Positions 17,500-26,662 of a stretch of 64,000 nt of DNA are shown here, piece by piece. The position numbers were made by a program, and so were the translations under genes. Positions within the stretch are counted from its first letter, which is position 1; each line of letters opens with the position of its first letter. Under the pieces are notes generated by a model. The model was not told the origin of the DNA. It was given only the letters and a program-made list of their open reading frames with translations, and ran no database searches. This DNA is from Aliiroseovarius salicola (GTDB lineage: Bacteria; Pseudomonadota; Alphaproteobacteria; Rhodobacterales; Rhodobacteraceae). Location of the stretch: assembly GCF_027891095.1 (NCBI RefSeq), contig NZ_JAQIIO010000007.1, positions 1 through 64,000 of the forward strand, read 5' to 3'.

Positions 17500-19574
17500 T
17501 GGCGCGTGGCGGTGGAGATGGCACCACGCAGCTGTTCCTGGGTTTTGTCATTGTGGCGGGCATTCTCACGCTGGCGGTGATCGTGACGCCGGTGCTTTTG
17601 GTCGGCATCCCCGGCTATATTGGCTACCGGCTCTACAAGGAAAGCCCTGCGCGGTTAGAACGCTTGGCACGCACGGAGACGGAAGCGCTCTACCATCATG
17701 CTGTGGCGGGCAAGGTTGAGCTCTCTGATCAGGAAGTTGATGCAGCTCTGTCTCAGCACTGGCCACCTGACCTACCGCTGGCTTTACGTGTTCAGCTTCT
17801 TGAAGTTGGGCGAGCGCTTTTTGAGTGCGAGGGTCTGAGCCCGGACATTCCGCCGCCACCTGCACTTTGTAATTCCATTGAAGGGGCTCGTTACCGCGAT
17901 CGCCTGGCGCGCACTGGGCAGGCGCGCAGTGACCGGGTCATGGTGATGACAGCGCTGGATGCGATCTCGCTGAGCTTGTCGACCATTGCCAATGCGGTCC
18001 CACCTCTTCAAGGCGACGTGCTGGTTGAGGTCACCCAATTTGTGCATCCCTTGGGGCAGGCGGTGCAGAGCGTCATTGCGCCCTTCTTTGCGGATAGTGA
18101 CTACAACCACTTCAAGGCGCTGCGGGAGCGACTGGATGCCAATCTCAGCCGCACGCATCGCACCCAACCCATCTTCCCGGCTGACTATAAGGGAGATGAT
18201 GTGGTGGACACCTATCTGGCGGGCACACATCTGAAAGAGCTGTTCCGGTTGCGAACACCGTTTGAGATCCCGGAGCAGCGCCGCTTTGAGCATATGCATA
18301 TCGTGGCAGGCTCCGGGCATGGCAAAACCCAGACGCTGCAATACTTCATTGCCCAGGATCTGAAAGAGGTTGCCAGACGCGACAAATCGGTGGTGGTGAT
18401 CGACAGCCAGGGGGATCTTATCCGGACTATCCTGAAGGCAAAGCTGCTGCCACCAGAGCAGATTGTCCTGATTGATCCTGAAGACATCAGCCATCCGGTC
18501 AGCCTGAACCTGTTCTCCGTGGGCCAGGATCGGTTGAATGCCTATGGTGATCTGGAACGTGAGCGCCTGACCAACTCCATTATTGAGCTTTATGATTTTG
18601 TGCTGGGCTCTCTGCTGTCGGCAGGCATGACCTCCAAGCAGAGCACACTCTTCAGATATGTCACCCGTCTCATGTTCCATATCCCGGATGCCACAATCCA
18701 CACCTTGCGTGACCTGATGGAAGAGGGTGGCACCGAAAAGTACCAAGAACACATTGCCAAGCTTGAAGGCACGCCACGGCGTTTCTTTGAGACCGAGTTT
18801 AACGGCAAGGAGTTCACCAACACCAAGACGCAGGTCCTGCGGCGCCTTTATGGTGTGTTGGAGAACCAAACCTTTGAACGGATGTTCTCCAACCCGCAGT
18901 CGAAGTTCGACATGTTCACCGAGTTGAATGCCAGCAAGCTCATTCTGATCAACACCTCAAAGTCGCTCTTGAAAGAGCAAGGCACAGAAATCTTCGGCCG
19001 CTTCTTCATTGCCTTGATCGCGCAGGCGGCACAGGAACGGGCCACGCTCAAGGATCATGATCGCCTGCCTGCGATGATCTATGTGGATGAGGCGCAGGAT
19101 TACTTTGATCAGAACATCGGCCTTATTCTGAGCCAGGCCCGCAAATACCGAGTTGGCATGATCATGGCCCATCAATACCTCGGGCAGCTCTCTAATGGGC
19201 TACAGGAGGCGTTTGAGGCCAATACCTCCATCAAATTGGCGGGTGGTGTTTCCGCGCGAGATGCACGGTCACTGGCGGGGCAAATGTCCTCAGATGCCGA
19301 TGTGATCCAGCGCCAGCCCAAAGGCACCTTTGCCACCTATGTGCGTGGACTTACGGAACGGGCTGTTCCCATCAGCTTTCCGTTTTTTGTGCTGGAGGGT
19401 CTTCCCAAGGCCACAAAAGACGAGATTGACGCAATCCGGCAACACAGCCGCGAGACCTATGCGGAGCCATGGAAGACCAAGGCAGAGCATGGTGACACCT
19501 CAGATGATGAGCCGCCGGAGCCCCCATCAGAAAACGACCCTGATGATCCGGCAGATCCTTCACCGGAGCTGTGA
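17499..19574 (+). CDS. Type IV coupling-protein-like ATPase (TraD/VirD4/TraG type)
   Basis: The 691-aa protein has two close hydrophobic segments at the N-terminus (about residues 11-45), a soluble linker, then a RecA-like motor domain. Walker A is G-S-G-H-G-K-T at 271-277 and Walker B is M-I-Y-V-D-E-A-Q-D with D530/E531. An acidic, Pro-rich tail closes the protein. This is the layout of hexameric DNA pumps that link a relaxosome to a type IV secretion channel. No other secretion genes are in the window, so the element would rely on a helper, as mobilizable elements do. A HerA/FtsK-like role is the alternative. Confidence 0.8.
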   Translation: MARGGGDGTTQLFLGFVIVAGILTLAVIVTPVLLVGIPGYIGYRLYKESPARLERLARTETEALYHHAVAGKVELSDQEVDAALSQHWPPDLPLALRVQLLEVGRALFECEGLSPDIPPPPALCNSIEGARYRDRLARTGQARSDRVMVMTALDAISLSLSTIANAVPPLQGDVLVEVTQFVHPLGQAVQSVIAPFFADSDYNHFKALRERLDANLSRTHRTQPIFPADYKGDDVVDTYLAGTHLKELFRLRTPFEIPEQRRFEHMHIVAGSGHGKTQTLQYFIAQDLKEVARRDKSVVVIDSQGDLIRTILKAKLLPPEQIVLIDPEDISHPVSLNLFSVGQDRLNAYGDLERERLTNSIIELYDFVLGSLLSAGMTSKQSTLFRYVTRLMFHIPDATIHTLRDLMEEGGTEKYQEHIAKLEGTPRRFFETEFNGKEFTNTKTQVLRRLYGVLENQTFERMFSNPQSKFDMFTELNASKLILINTSKSLLKEQGTEIFGRFFIALIAQAAQERATLKDHDRLPAMIYVDEAQDYFDQNIGLILSQARKYRVGMIMAHQYLGQLSNGLQEAFEANTSIKLAGGVSARDARSLAGQMSSDADVIQRQPKGTFATYVRGLTERAVPISFPFFVLEGLPKATKDEIDAIRQHSRETYAEPWKTKAEHGDTSDDEPPEPPSENDPDDPADPSPEL

Positions 19575-19593
19575 CGCCTCGTAATCTCTGCCT

Positions 19594-20514
19594 ATGGAAC
19601 ATCGGCAGCATCATAAATCAGTGAAGCGTGAGACGGACAGCCTCGGCAGGGCGACATTTGCGCATATTGCAACCCGGACAGGTGTTCGCCTGACATCACG
19701 TGACCTGCGCTGGCTTAAGCATATCGAACGCCACGGGCCGCAAAGCAGCAGCTATCTCTATGAAAGCAGCAAAGACACCCATCGCTGCAGGGATACGGCT
19801 CTGCGTCAGATGCAGAAACTAAGGGCGGGCGGCTATCTGATGTTGCCAGCCCAGCAGCGCAACACCGCCCATGCAGACTTCAACGCCTACATATACGATC
19901 TGACACAAAAGGGGCGGGACGCGCTTGCCGATCTCAACCTGTCTGAACCGACCATCCGCCCTCATGGCCATTGGGTACATGACTTTATGACCGCCTGTGC
20001 AACGGCATCAATTGATGTCGCTGCCAGGCACAGCGGTATTGAGTATATCCCAGGTCACAAGATCTTGGCGCCCCAGGCCGCCTCTCTGGCCATTCCCATT
20101 GGAAAGCGGAAGCTCATCCCAGACCAGTTTTTTGCACTGAACTATGGAAGCAGCTTCCGCGTCTTTGCGTTGGAGGTGGATCGTGGGTCTGAACCAAAGA
20201 CCAGCAATGCTGCGCGTAAGAGCTATGCCTCATCTATCCAGCTTTATCACACCTTGATTGAGCGCCAGCTTTATCGATCCCAATATGGGCTCAAAGCCAA
20301 CCTGCTGGTGCTCTGGGTTTTCTCCAGCAAGGCCAATGAAGAGCGCTTTCTGGAGATGGTGGCTAATCATGCGGGTTCTGCGGCAGCAAATATTATGACG
20401 CAGTCTGTAGAAGGGTTCCAGGACAGCTGGCGCGCGCCAGAACTTTGGTCACATCTCTTTGAAGGGAAATGGCGTCGTGCCAAGCATACACCTGTCCAGA
20501 TATCAAAAGGGTGA
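19594..20514 (+). CDS. Replication-relaxation family-like protein
   Basis: The 306-aa protein begins with a winged-helix-like part (about residues 35-120, with L-T-S-R-D-L-R-W-L-K-H-I and D-L-T-Q-K-G-R-D-A-L). A second domain contains P176-D177-Q-F-F-A-L and, after a short strand, F-A-L-E194-V-D196-R-G-S-E. This pattern is like the replication-relaxation (Replic_Relax) family, whose members sit next to coupling proteins on mobile elements, and it recalls a PD-(D/E)xK-type site. It lies 20 bp after the ATPase gene. It may bind or nick the transfer origin. Catalysis is not proven. Confidence 0.65.
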   Translation: MEHRQHHKSVKRETDSLGRATFAHIATRTGVRLTSRDLRWLKHIERHGPQSSSYLYESSKDTHRCRDTALRQMQKLRAGGYLMLPAQQRNTAHADFNAYIYDLTQKGRDALADLNLSEPTIRPHGHWVHDFMTACATASIDVAARHSGIEYIPGHKILAPQAASLAIPIGKRKLIPDQFFALNYGSSFRVFALEVDRGSEPKTSNAARKSYASSIQLYHTLIERQLYRSQYGLKANLLVLWVFSSKANEERFLEMVANHAGSAAANIMTQSVEGFQDSWRAPELWSHLFEGKWRRAKHTPVQISKG

Positions 20515-20545
20515 CCGAAGTGTGCACCTCCGATCACCCAGGCTC

Positions 20546-20746
20546 CTAAACAGGAGTGCCGGTCGGGCTTTCCCGATTGGCCAAGCGTTGTTCAAGCCAC
20601 TCCAGCACTTCGCTTTCCACCCATCCCACTCTGTTTGGGCCCAGCTGTACCCGCTTAGGGAATAGGCCTGCCTTTTCCAGACGTGCGACATGTTGCGGCG
20701 AGTACAGAACCAGCTCCTTCAACTGGCGTTTCGATAAAATCCTCAT
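20546..20746 (-). CDS. AlpA-like DNA-binding protein
   Basis: The 66-aa protein starts at ATG 20746 with GGAGAGAT upstream. A longer frame to 20914 is open but lacks similarity. It is a MerR/AlpA-type small winged HTH: L-S-K-R-Q-L-K-E-L-V-L-Y-S-P-Q-H-V-A-R-L-E, then G-L-F-P-K-R-V-Q-L-G and V-G-W-V-E-S-E-V-L-E-W-L. AlpA proteins act as excisionases or regulators of integrase genes on islands. It faces the replication-relaxation gene and lies about 250 bp left of the first tRNA-Lys fragment. Its own integrase is missing. Confidence 0.8.
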   Translation of the reverse strand: MRILSKRQLKELVLYSPQHVARLEKAGLFPKRVQLGPNRVGWVESEVLEWLEQRLANRESPTGTPV

Positions 20747-20768
20747 CACGATCTCTCCAAATTGAAGA

Positions 20769-20780
20769 GCATCGCGATGC
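20769..20780. promoter_or_regulatory. 12-bp palindrome upstream of the AlpA-like gene
   Basis: GCATCGCGATGC is a perfect palindrome 22 bp upstream of the AlpA-like start codon. Position suggests an operator for the small DNA-binding protein or its regulator. The rest of 20747-20958 shows no gene. Confidence 0.4.
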
Positions 20781-20958
20781 CCTAGGTTACGACAATACCA
20801 AGGCGGGTTGAGACTAGCAGGCTGCACGCAAAACGCGAGTTGAATTATAGAGCCTGATGAGAAAACCAAATTCGCCAAACTGTTGCGGCACCATCGCTGA
20901 ACATGGGAGTGCACCCGAGAACCACGCGATCTATGTGACTAAAAAGAGACTAGAAACG

Positions 20959-20997
20959 AAGAAAGCCTCAGGCGTTTCCGCCTAAGGCTTTGATTTA
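20959..20997 (-). terminator. tRNA-Lys-type terminator hairpin, left copy
   Basis: AAAGCCT and AGGCTTT with inner AGGCG/CGCCT form a strong stem, oriented as the 3' terminator of a leftward tRNA gene. It adjoins the first tRNA-Lys fragment. The same 39 bp recur at 29376 with one mismatch. Confidence 0.65.
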
Positions 20998-21046
20998 AGT
21001 GGTGAGCCGTGAAGGATTCGAACCTTCGACCCACTGATTAAAAGTC
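20998..21046. repeat. tRNA-Lys-derived attachment copy 1 (left end of Island A)
   Basis: These 49 bp are identical to 29415-29463 and to 39061-39109, where they are the 3' part of the intact tRNA-Lys gene. The block starts in the anticodon stem-loop and ends just past the CCA end, the usual crossover region of tRNA-targeting tyrosine integrases. The tRNA is cut here, so it is an att copy and not a functional tRNA. Confidence 0.9.
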
Positions 21047-21175
21047 CTAATCTGCCTTACTACCACTTCTATCTATTTGCTGAAAATCTACAGAATATCC
21101 ATAAAATATCAATACTTTAAGGGTGGAGTGATCGGTGGTAAGCTTCTAGATGCTGCCATCTCATTTTGCTAAAGT

Positions 21176-22399
21176 GTGCCCTATATGTGCCCTAAACCAA
21201 TCCGTCGGCGCTTGCCGAAGCACAAAAAACAAAGCCGCCAAACACTCTTTTCTTTCAGTGCAACCGCGCTTGAAAGCTTGGAGCCAGATGAACGTGACTA
21301 CTACGTGCGAGACACCAAAACCCCGGGGTTAGTTGTGAAAGTTACACCTGCGGGTAAGAAAGTCTTCATCCTTCGATACAGAATGCCCGGGAAGGGAGGC
21401 CGCAAGTTAACCTTTGGACCATTTCCACGTGTATCGGTTCCGCAAGCGCGAAAACTTGCTCGCGAAGCTTGGTTGGATATTGCAAATGGTGAGGATCCAG
21501 CGACCAAGAAATCAGACTTGAGCAAAGTCGTAACCGTGAAAAACTTTGCTCAAAGGTATTTGCAGGAACAAGTTGCGGCACATGCTTCACCGAGTACAGC
21601 ACGTGACTACGCGTCTATGTTGTACAATCATGTCATACCGGCCATCGGAAACATGAAACTTGATGAAGTGCAGCGTGTCGATGTCGAGAAAATTCATTTA
21701 GGTATGCGATCAACACCAACTCGAGCAAATCGCACATTGGCTGTAATGAAGGCCATGTTTAACAAAGCAGGAGACTGGGGGCTTCTGCCGTATGGGAAAA
21801 ATCCTGCTGTTCGAATTCGCCTATTTAAAGAAAAGAGACGCCAACGTTTCTTTGATACTGATGAGCAGCGACGAATAGCGCGAGCTATATCTGAGTTGCG
21901 GGAAGAGTATCCTCGCAGCCAATCGGCGTTTGACGCCATAAAGTTCATGTTCAGAACAGGGTGCCGAACAAAGGAGGCGCTAAATCTGAGATGGGAAGAT
22001 ATTAGTTTTGAGCGAGAAGAAGCACTCCTGCGTCAAAGTAAAACCGGAGAGCGAAAACTGTATCTTGGAGATGCCGCAATTCGACTGCTGCAATCGATTG
22101 CAAGCACATCCAATTCAGAGTGGGTTTTCCCGGGTAGGTCAGAAGACAAACCTTTGGAGCGTCTGAAGCGCCCTTGGGAAAAGATTTGCAACCATGCACG
22201 GCTAAGAGACGCCCGCGTGCATGATATTCGGCATACAGTCGCTACATATCTATCAACTCATGGAAGAAAATCTTCTGCAACCGAAATACTGGGGCACACG
22301 AATTCAAAAACTACAGACCTCTATAGCCACCCTATTGAAGGTATTATCAGAGAGGATTTGAACGGGGTTATCTCCATGTTCGAAAAAAGTGGAATTTAG
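21176..22399 (+). CDS. Tyrosine integrase of Island A (P4 type)
   Basis: This 407-aa integrase begins at GTG 21176 (an ATG at 21185 is also possible), 130 bp right of att copy 1. The N-terminal DUF4102-like arm-binding domain (V-V-K-V-T-P-A-G-K-K-V-F-I-L-R-Y-R) is followed by a core-binding domain and a catalytic domain with G-C-R-T-K-E-A-L-N-L-R-W, H-D-I-R-H-T, L-G-H-T and a Tyr in D-L-Y-S-H. It would recombine the tRNA-Lys att sites. It is a different lineage from the Island B integrase but has the same order of domains. Confidence 0.93.
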   Translation: MPYMCPKPIRRRLPKHKKQSRQTLFSFSATALESLEPDERDYYVRDTKTPGLVVKVTPAGKKVFILRYRMPGKGGRKLTFGPFPRVSVPQARKLAREAWLDIANGEDPATKKSDLSKVVTVKNFAQRYLQEQVAAHASPSTARDYASMLYNHVIPAIGNMKLDEVQRVDVEKIHLGMRSTPTRANRTLAVMKAMFNKAGDWGLLPYGKNPAVRIRLFKEKRRQRFFDTDEQRRIARAISELREEYPRSQSAFDAIKFMFRTGCRTKEALNLRWEDISFEREEALLRQSKTGERKLYLGDAAIRLLQSIASTSNSEWVFPGRSEDKPLERLKRPWEKICNHARLRDARVHDIRHTVATYLSTHGRKSSATEILGHTNSKTTDLYSHPIEGIIREDLNGVISMFEKSGI

Positions 22400-22471
22400 G
22401 TCAAAAAAACAATACTTTACATGCAAGTTTTATTCCCTATCCTTGATAGCCATCATTCAAGGAGACATACC

Positions 22472-22798
22472 ATGGGAACGCGAAACGCATCATCTAATTC
22501 TAATCGCAGCCATATCAAGCGACCTGCCAAAATTCGGAGGAAACTTCGGAAAAGTGCAACCTATGGCGGCAAGAACAATAAGGCTATTACTGGAAAGGCA
22601 TGGATTTCCCCAGATGGTGAATACTGCAATACTGCGCACGCGGCTGATTGCTTGGGTAGGTCAGTGAGCCGCCTTCAAAGTATGCGCCACGAAGGGATTG
22701 GACCGATATTTCTCAAGCGTGGAAGATCGGTTTATTACCGCGTAGCTGACTTAAAAGCGTATCTTGAAAACGGAGTTTCGGTGGCGGATACAGCTTAG
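22472..22798 (+). CDS. Small HTH protein with MerR/AlpA-like domain
   Basis: This 108-aa protein starts at ATG 22472, behind AAGGAGACATACC. The first 45 residues are strongly basic (R-K-L-R-K-S-type), and the second half is a helix-turn-helix with A-A-D-C-L-G-R-S-V-S-R-L-Q-S-M-R, then G-P-I-F-L-K-R-G-R-S-V-Y-Y-R-V-A-D-L-K-A-Y-L, typical of MerR-like excisionase domains. It comes directly after the integrase, so it may be the excisionase or a replication regulator of Island A. Confidence 0.75.
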   Translation: MGTRNASSNSNRSHIKRPAKIRRKLRKSATYGGKNNKAITGKAWISPDGEYCNTAHAADCLGRSVSRLQSMRHEGIGPIFLKRGRSVYYRVADLKAYLENGVSVADTA

Positions 22799-23229
22799 TG
22801 ATCCAGAAAGGACAGTAACCGGACCCATTTTTTCGGATCGTTGACCAAACGTGCCCCCCTATCTCTATATGTGTGAAAATGGTGAGCAGTATTTCGGAAC
22901 GACATAACAGATTTACAGGTCAGGATTGCTATTCTACGTCTCACAATGCGGAACAACCTATAGCATTAGGTGCATAACGACTTTGAAGCTAAGCGGTTGG
23001 ACAGTAATCAAAAAACACGCCTAACCGTCACACAATTGGCCACAAACACCCGATTTCCACCGCCGAAGTCGAAAAAAGCCCGAAATTGCGTGTGATTAGA
23101 TGTGGATCCGTGTGCTCGAGACACACTTGTGCCCAAATCATCTAAAAACTGCCACCGGACCTAACAAAAGGAAGGGGTGGAGAACAGTTGTACACAAGCA
23201 ACCAACGTCGCTTGTGCAGGAGTGCCAAC
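22799..23229. other. Gene-free stretch with a nested inverted repeat
   Basis: No convincing gene is seen in these 431 bp. The notable object is at 23096-23145: outer arms TTAGATG (23096-23102) and CATCTAA (23139-23145) enclose inner arms GTGTG (23110-23114) and CACAC (23122-23126) around CTCGAGA. It lies 85 bp upstream of the serine recombinase start and could be its recombination or operator site. Confidence 0.6.
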
Positions 23230-23892
23230 ATGCCATTACATTTCATTTCCTATTATCGAGTTTCTACAGCTCGTCAGGGTGAGAGCGGCTTGGGCTTAGA
23301 TGCCCAGCGCCTCGCGGCTTTGAAACATTGCGAGTGGAGCGGCGGTCGTATTGTTGAAGAGTTTATTGAGGTTGAAAGCGGAAAGAGGATGAACCGTCGA
23401 GAGCTAACCAGTGCTTTGGAGTCCTGCAGGAAAACGGGTGCAACGTTGCTGATAGCTAGACTCGATCGATTAGCGAGGAGCGTCCACTTCATCTCCGGTC
23501 TACTTGAAAGCAAAGTCAACTTCATTGCCGCCGATATGCCGAATGCAGACAAGTTTATGTTCCATGTATACGCTGCCATGGCGGAAGAGGAAGGCCGCCG
23601 AATTAGCGAACGAACCAAAGCAGCGCTTGCGTCTGCAAGGGCTCGTGGTGTGAAGCTGGGCGAGCACGCGCGAGCACCGGAAAAGCGGAATTCTTCAATA
23701 GCAGACGAATTTGCCAAGGAAATCGGCCCGGTGATCGAGGGCTTGCGCCAGCGCGCGGGATTAAGCTTTCGAGAAGTCGCTAATGAACTGAACCGACTCG
23801 GCGTTCGGACCTTTCGAGATGGCGCGTGGCACGCAAACACTGCGTACCGGCTACATAACAGATTCCGGAAAATCACTACCAGATGCGCGTAA
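23230..23892 (+). CDS. Serine recombinase (resolvase/invertase type)
   Basis: The 220-aa start at ATG 23230 follows an AGGAG site; an upstream in-frame codon at 23188 is less likely. The catalytic domain starts with F-I-S-Y-Y-R-V-S-T-A-R-Q (nucleophile Ser at residue 12) and includes L-I-A-R-L-D-R-L-A-R-S. The long E-helix contains A-A-M-A-E-E-E-G-R-R-I-S-E-R-T-K. A C-terminal HTH (L-S-F-R-E-V-A-N-E-L-N) is present. The small size means DNA resolution or inversion rather than large-serine integration. Target is probably nearby. Confidence 0.88.
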   Translation: MPLHFISYYRVSTARQGESGLGLDAQRLAALKHCEWSGGRIVEEFIEVESGKRMNRRELTSALESCRKTGATLLIARLDRLARSVHFISGLLESKVNFIAADMPNADKFMFHVYAAMAEEEGRRISERTKAALASARARGVKLGEHARAPEKRNSSIADEFAKEIGPVIEGLRQRAGLSFREVANELNRLGVRTFRDGAWHANTAYRLHNRFRKITTRCA

Positions 23893-23934
23893 TCCGCATT
23901 TCTTCAATATAAACCCCAATTAAGGACATAACAC

Positions 23935-25275
23935 ATGGGACAAAGAGAGAGATTGGTCCCCCCATTTGAAATTGAAACTCGGGTTTCGGCAGAATCAGCG
24001 ATGATTGACCGATTTCAACTCACGCTAGGACACTGGCGAGTGACCGGCACCCGGAGTGATCTGGCCGAGGGGTTTTCGCTTTTATCTGGACATGAAGTCA
24101 CCACAGCGACTGGTGAACATGTTCCGTTGTTCAAAAGCAGGGAATTTCGGTCAGATCGGTGGAAGCATGAATTGGATATTCGGGGTAGCGGTCGCGGAAG
24201 AGGTACACTTGGCCTTCGCCCATTATTGTCAGGGAAGCTTGTCGCGCGTATCCGAGGAGGTAACCCCTTTGACAGTGGCTCAATAGCACAAGCACAAATT
24301 CAACTTGAGGGAAGCTGGAATTTAAGTCGCTTCATTCAAGCATTTGAACTTCGGACCCGTACACGTCTGGACCGCCCCCGTTCAAATGGCCAGGTGCCGC
24401 TCGCCATAGCTTCGAACAACGAACATTTTTGCGAAGAGCGTCCTCTCATTCTCGATGACAACGTTATTCTTGGTAAGGCCAGTCGCTATGGGTTCGCCCT
24501 AAGCCGCCCTGTAGAGGTTTTTCTGGCAGACTACGTTTCGGGTTTTGCAGAAAATCTCTCACAAGCTATGTTGGACCGCAACATTTTGGCACTAGAAGGA
24601 TATTCGTCTGCGGGTCATGAACTGAATGATTTCAGACTCGGTGACATTGAGTTCTATTGGGAATTCAGTCACGCGAGGCCAATCAACCTAGTGGACACTT
24701 TGACCCACTTCTTACCTCGTGCTGCAGTTCGTATGCGTGTCACCAGAAAACAGCTTGACCGGATGCACAGGGAGGTTTCACAGCAGAGCCAGTGTGCCAC
24801 GATTTACCTCTCAAGAAATCGACAAGTCAAAGTCTATGCAAAGACGTCACGCCGAATTCGGTTTGAGGTCACTTTCCCTTCTGGATACCGGAGTGAAAGT
24901 CACCGAGTATCGACATTTGCCAGTTTGGTAGATCTTACACATGCTGTTGCACAATTAAAGCTAGAAGCATCCGAAACACTGAACTCCGTTTTTGAGAATC
25001 TCTGGGCGGTTTCTTCACCTCAAGATCACGATCCCACGCCAGATCAGCTGCGTCGTAAAATAGTAGACGCTGCTGAAAACCCGCTTGACGCCGAAACCAT
25101 CATTTCTGCTTTAGCCCTGCATGGTAGAATTGCGATGGTAGCAGGTGATGGATTAAGACCGGCGATCAGAAAACTGGCAGGTCAGGGTGTTCTTGAAACA
25201 CGTCAAGTTTCTCGTGACGTATACGTGGCCACTAGGCCATACAACTATGCTGTGCGCAACTTGTTGCACGTTTAG
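23935..25275 (+). CDS. Hypothetical protein, possible replication initiator
   Basis: The 446-aa protein sits after the serine recombinase, in the slot that Island B fills with a Rep-like gene. A conserved-looking block V-K-V-Y-A-K-T-S-R-R-I-R-F-E-V-T-F (about residues 300-316) resembles the Tyr-Lys/Arg-Glu strand pair of rolling-circle type Rep proteins. The C-terminal 90 residues (from P-D-Q-L-R-R-K-I) look like a winged helix. I do not recognise the family with confidence. Function as Rep is inferred from context and this weak motif. Confidence 0.5.
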   Translation: MGQRERLVPPFEIETRVSAESAMIDRFQLTLGHWRVTGTRSDLAEGFSLLSGHEVTTATGEHVPLFKSREFRSDRWKHELDIRGSGRGRGTLGLRPLLSGKLVARIRGGNPFDSGSIAQAQIQLEGSWNLSRFIQAFELRTRTRLDRPRSNGQVPLAIASNNEHFCEERPLILDDNVILGKASRYGFALSRPVEVFLADYVSGFAENLSQAMLDRNILALEGYSSAGHELNDFRLGDIEFYWEFSHARPINLVDTLTHFLPRAAVRMRVTRKQLDRMHREVSQQSQCATIYLSRNRQVKVYAKTSRRIRFEVTFPSGYRSESHRVSTFASLVDLTHAVAQLKLEASETLNSVFENLWAVSSPQDHDPTPDQLRRKIVDAAENPLDAETIISALALHGRIAMVAGDGLRPAIRKLAGQGVLETRQVSRDVYVATRPYNYAVRNLLHV

Positions 25276-25459
25276 CTCTCACGCGCCACACAGCGCTATT
25301 CCCGGCTTTTAGCTGCCCATACCTGCTGCCCCCCCCTAGCAAGGCTCTGCGCGGAAAAATCTGGCAGCTTTGGTGAGTTGAATCGCTGCCCTGCAATCGA
25401 TTGCAGCATTACAGGCATCGTCGACCTTTTCTGTCCGTACAGTAAGTAAAGACACTGTA

Positions 25460-26662
25460 CTAAAGCTCTCGCCTCCGTCTTAGGTATTCAGCTTTGGGTT
25501 CGTGCTTGGTTGGCTTTTCAAGATATGAACCGTCGAACTGCAAAAGCAGTTCTCTTAGTGCTTTGTCGGCTCCAATCTTCTCAAAATCAACGTGTACCTT
25601 TAAGTCGTCATGAATGCGCACATAGCCGTTCTCGAAGGCACGGTCTGCTAGGACCGAAAGGCAAATCCCATTGGAAGGGTCGAGGCGAATTTTTTTGTCG
25701 ACGCTCCAAGGTACAATGTGCGAAGCAATTAGAAACTCCTTTGATCGTATCCCCGTCAACGCACATTTCCATCCGTAGTTGTCTTTTACCTTTTTTGAGA
25801 AAGCCTGTTGAGCGCTTCCTCTCGTATTGGATGTGCCTTTCTTGTCGGGAACTTCATAGTCTCCAGCTTCAATTGAATTCTCGAATTTTTCTACCTCTTC
25901 TTCGGACGCCTCCAACCCTTCGGCCAAAGAATCTCTATCAATAGAAGGCGTTTTCTCGGCGGCGGATGCTTCCGGTGCCTTGCCTGCCGAAGCAATCGAG
26001 TTTTCTGCCCTCCACGGATTAGCCTTTTGGGAAGGGTCAAAGTAAATGGCCGGTTGTTCATCCGATCCTTTGAAAAGGTGCCACGCCAATGCCGAATTCT
26101 TTGACGTGGTTGCTGCCAGTTCACGGACCAAGTTTGGAGCTTTTCTAAGGTCAGCCCATTCGAACTGGTCTGAGGGTTCGGCGATATGAACGCGAAGGTG
26201 GAGAGAGTTTTCATCGCCAACGAGCTTTACCGCAATCAGGTAAGGCTGCCCCACACCGGCTGAACCTAGCAAGTCGTGCTCATTGTCAGCTCGCGCCGAG
26301 GTTTCAAAGTTTGGGTTCCCTGGAATTGTTTCCGCTGTCGTAGGAGTTGGAAACGGTGCCATCTTCCAAGGTGCGGGAGCCCTGTTGGTTTCCCACGCCA
26401 AGTGGGGTCGATCAGCGGACCTTGAAAAAATTGTACCGTCTGCAGTTCCGTCAGGCCATTTGTATTCTATTGGAAGAGCATGCGCCCCCCTTGCCAGCGC
26501 AGGAAAGACAGTTTGAATGCTCTCAAAAAATTCCGGCTTTCGAGAAAGCTGGATGTAATCTTTTGAGTACTTTGGTTCATTGGTCAATCTTCCGTACGTT
26601 GCTCTGTGGGCGGTCTTCCCATAGAAAACCACGAGCACCCACTGGACCTGCTGCATGTTCAC
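25460..26662 (-). CDS. HNH endonuclease, probable restriction enzyme of Island A
   Basis: This 400-aa protein starts with GTG 26662 overlapping the methyltransferase stop (GTGA); ATG 26656 is the alternative. The C-terminal HNH domain has C-A-L-T-G (about 299-303), A-S-H-I-V-P-W-S (His 315) and D-P-S-N-G-I-C-L (Asn 331), as in many restriction HNH enzymes. The N-terminal 280 residues are likely DNA recognition. Coupling to an adenine methyltransferase, and a second methyltransferase gene next door, make a type II restriction role likely. It converges on the Rep-like gene across a 184-bp gap that shows no gene. Confidence 0.8.
   Translation of the reverse strand: MNMQQVQWVLVVFYGKTAHRATYGRLTNEPKYSKDYIQLSRKPEFFESIQTVFPALARGAHALPIEYKWPDGTADGTIFSRSADRPHLAWETNRAPAPWKMAPFPTPTTAETIPGNPNFETSARADNEHDLLGSAGVGQPYLIAVKLVGDENSLHLRVHIAEPSDQFEWADLRKAPNLVRELAATTSKNSALAWHLFKGSDEQPAIYFDPSQKANPWRAENSIASAGKAPEASAAEKTPSIDRDSLAEGLEASEEEVEKFENSIEAGDYEVPDKKGTSNTRGSAQQAFSKKVKDNYGWKCALTGIRSKEFLIASHIVPWSVDKKIRLDPSNGICLSVLADRAFENGYVRIHDDLKVHVDFEKIGADKALRELLLQFDGSYLEKPTKHEPKAEYLRRRREL

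Larger units (their letters stand above)
14944..20997. mobile_element. Probable decayed mobilizable element without recombinase
   Basis: Between the core terminator and the first tRNA-Lys fragment lie a broken HTH gene, an RNase H-like gene, a membrane protein, an inverted-repeat-rich segment, a coupling-protein-like ATPase, a replication-relaxation-like gene and an AlpA-like gene. These are transfer and maintenance functions, and no core gene is present. No integrase and no left attachment copy is visible. The right edge ends in the same terminator plus tRNA-Lys fragment that also ends Island A. I infer an older element whose left end, with its integrase, was deleted. Exact borders are not defined. 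Confidence 0.5.

Noticed and set aside
20998-21060. Possible second tRNA-Lys gene
   Set aside because: Only the 3' half matches; the 5' half cannot form the D-arm or acceptor stem. It is an att copy. The same holds for 29415-29463.
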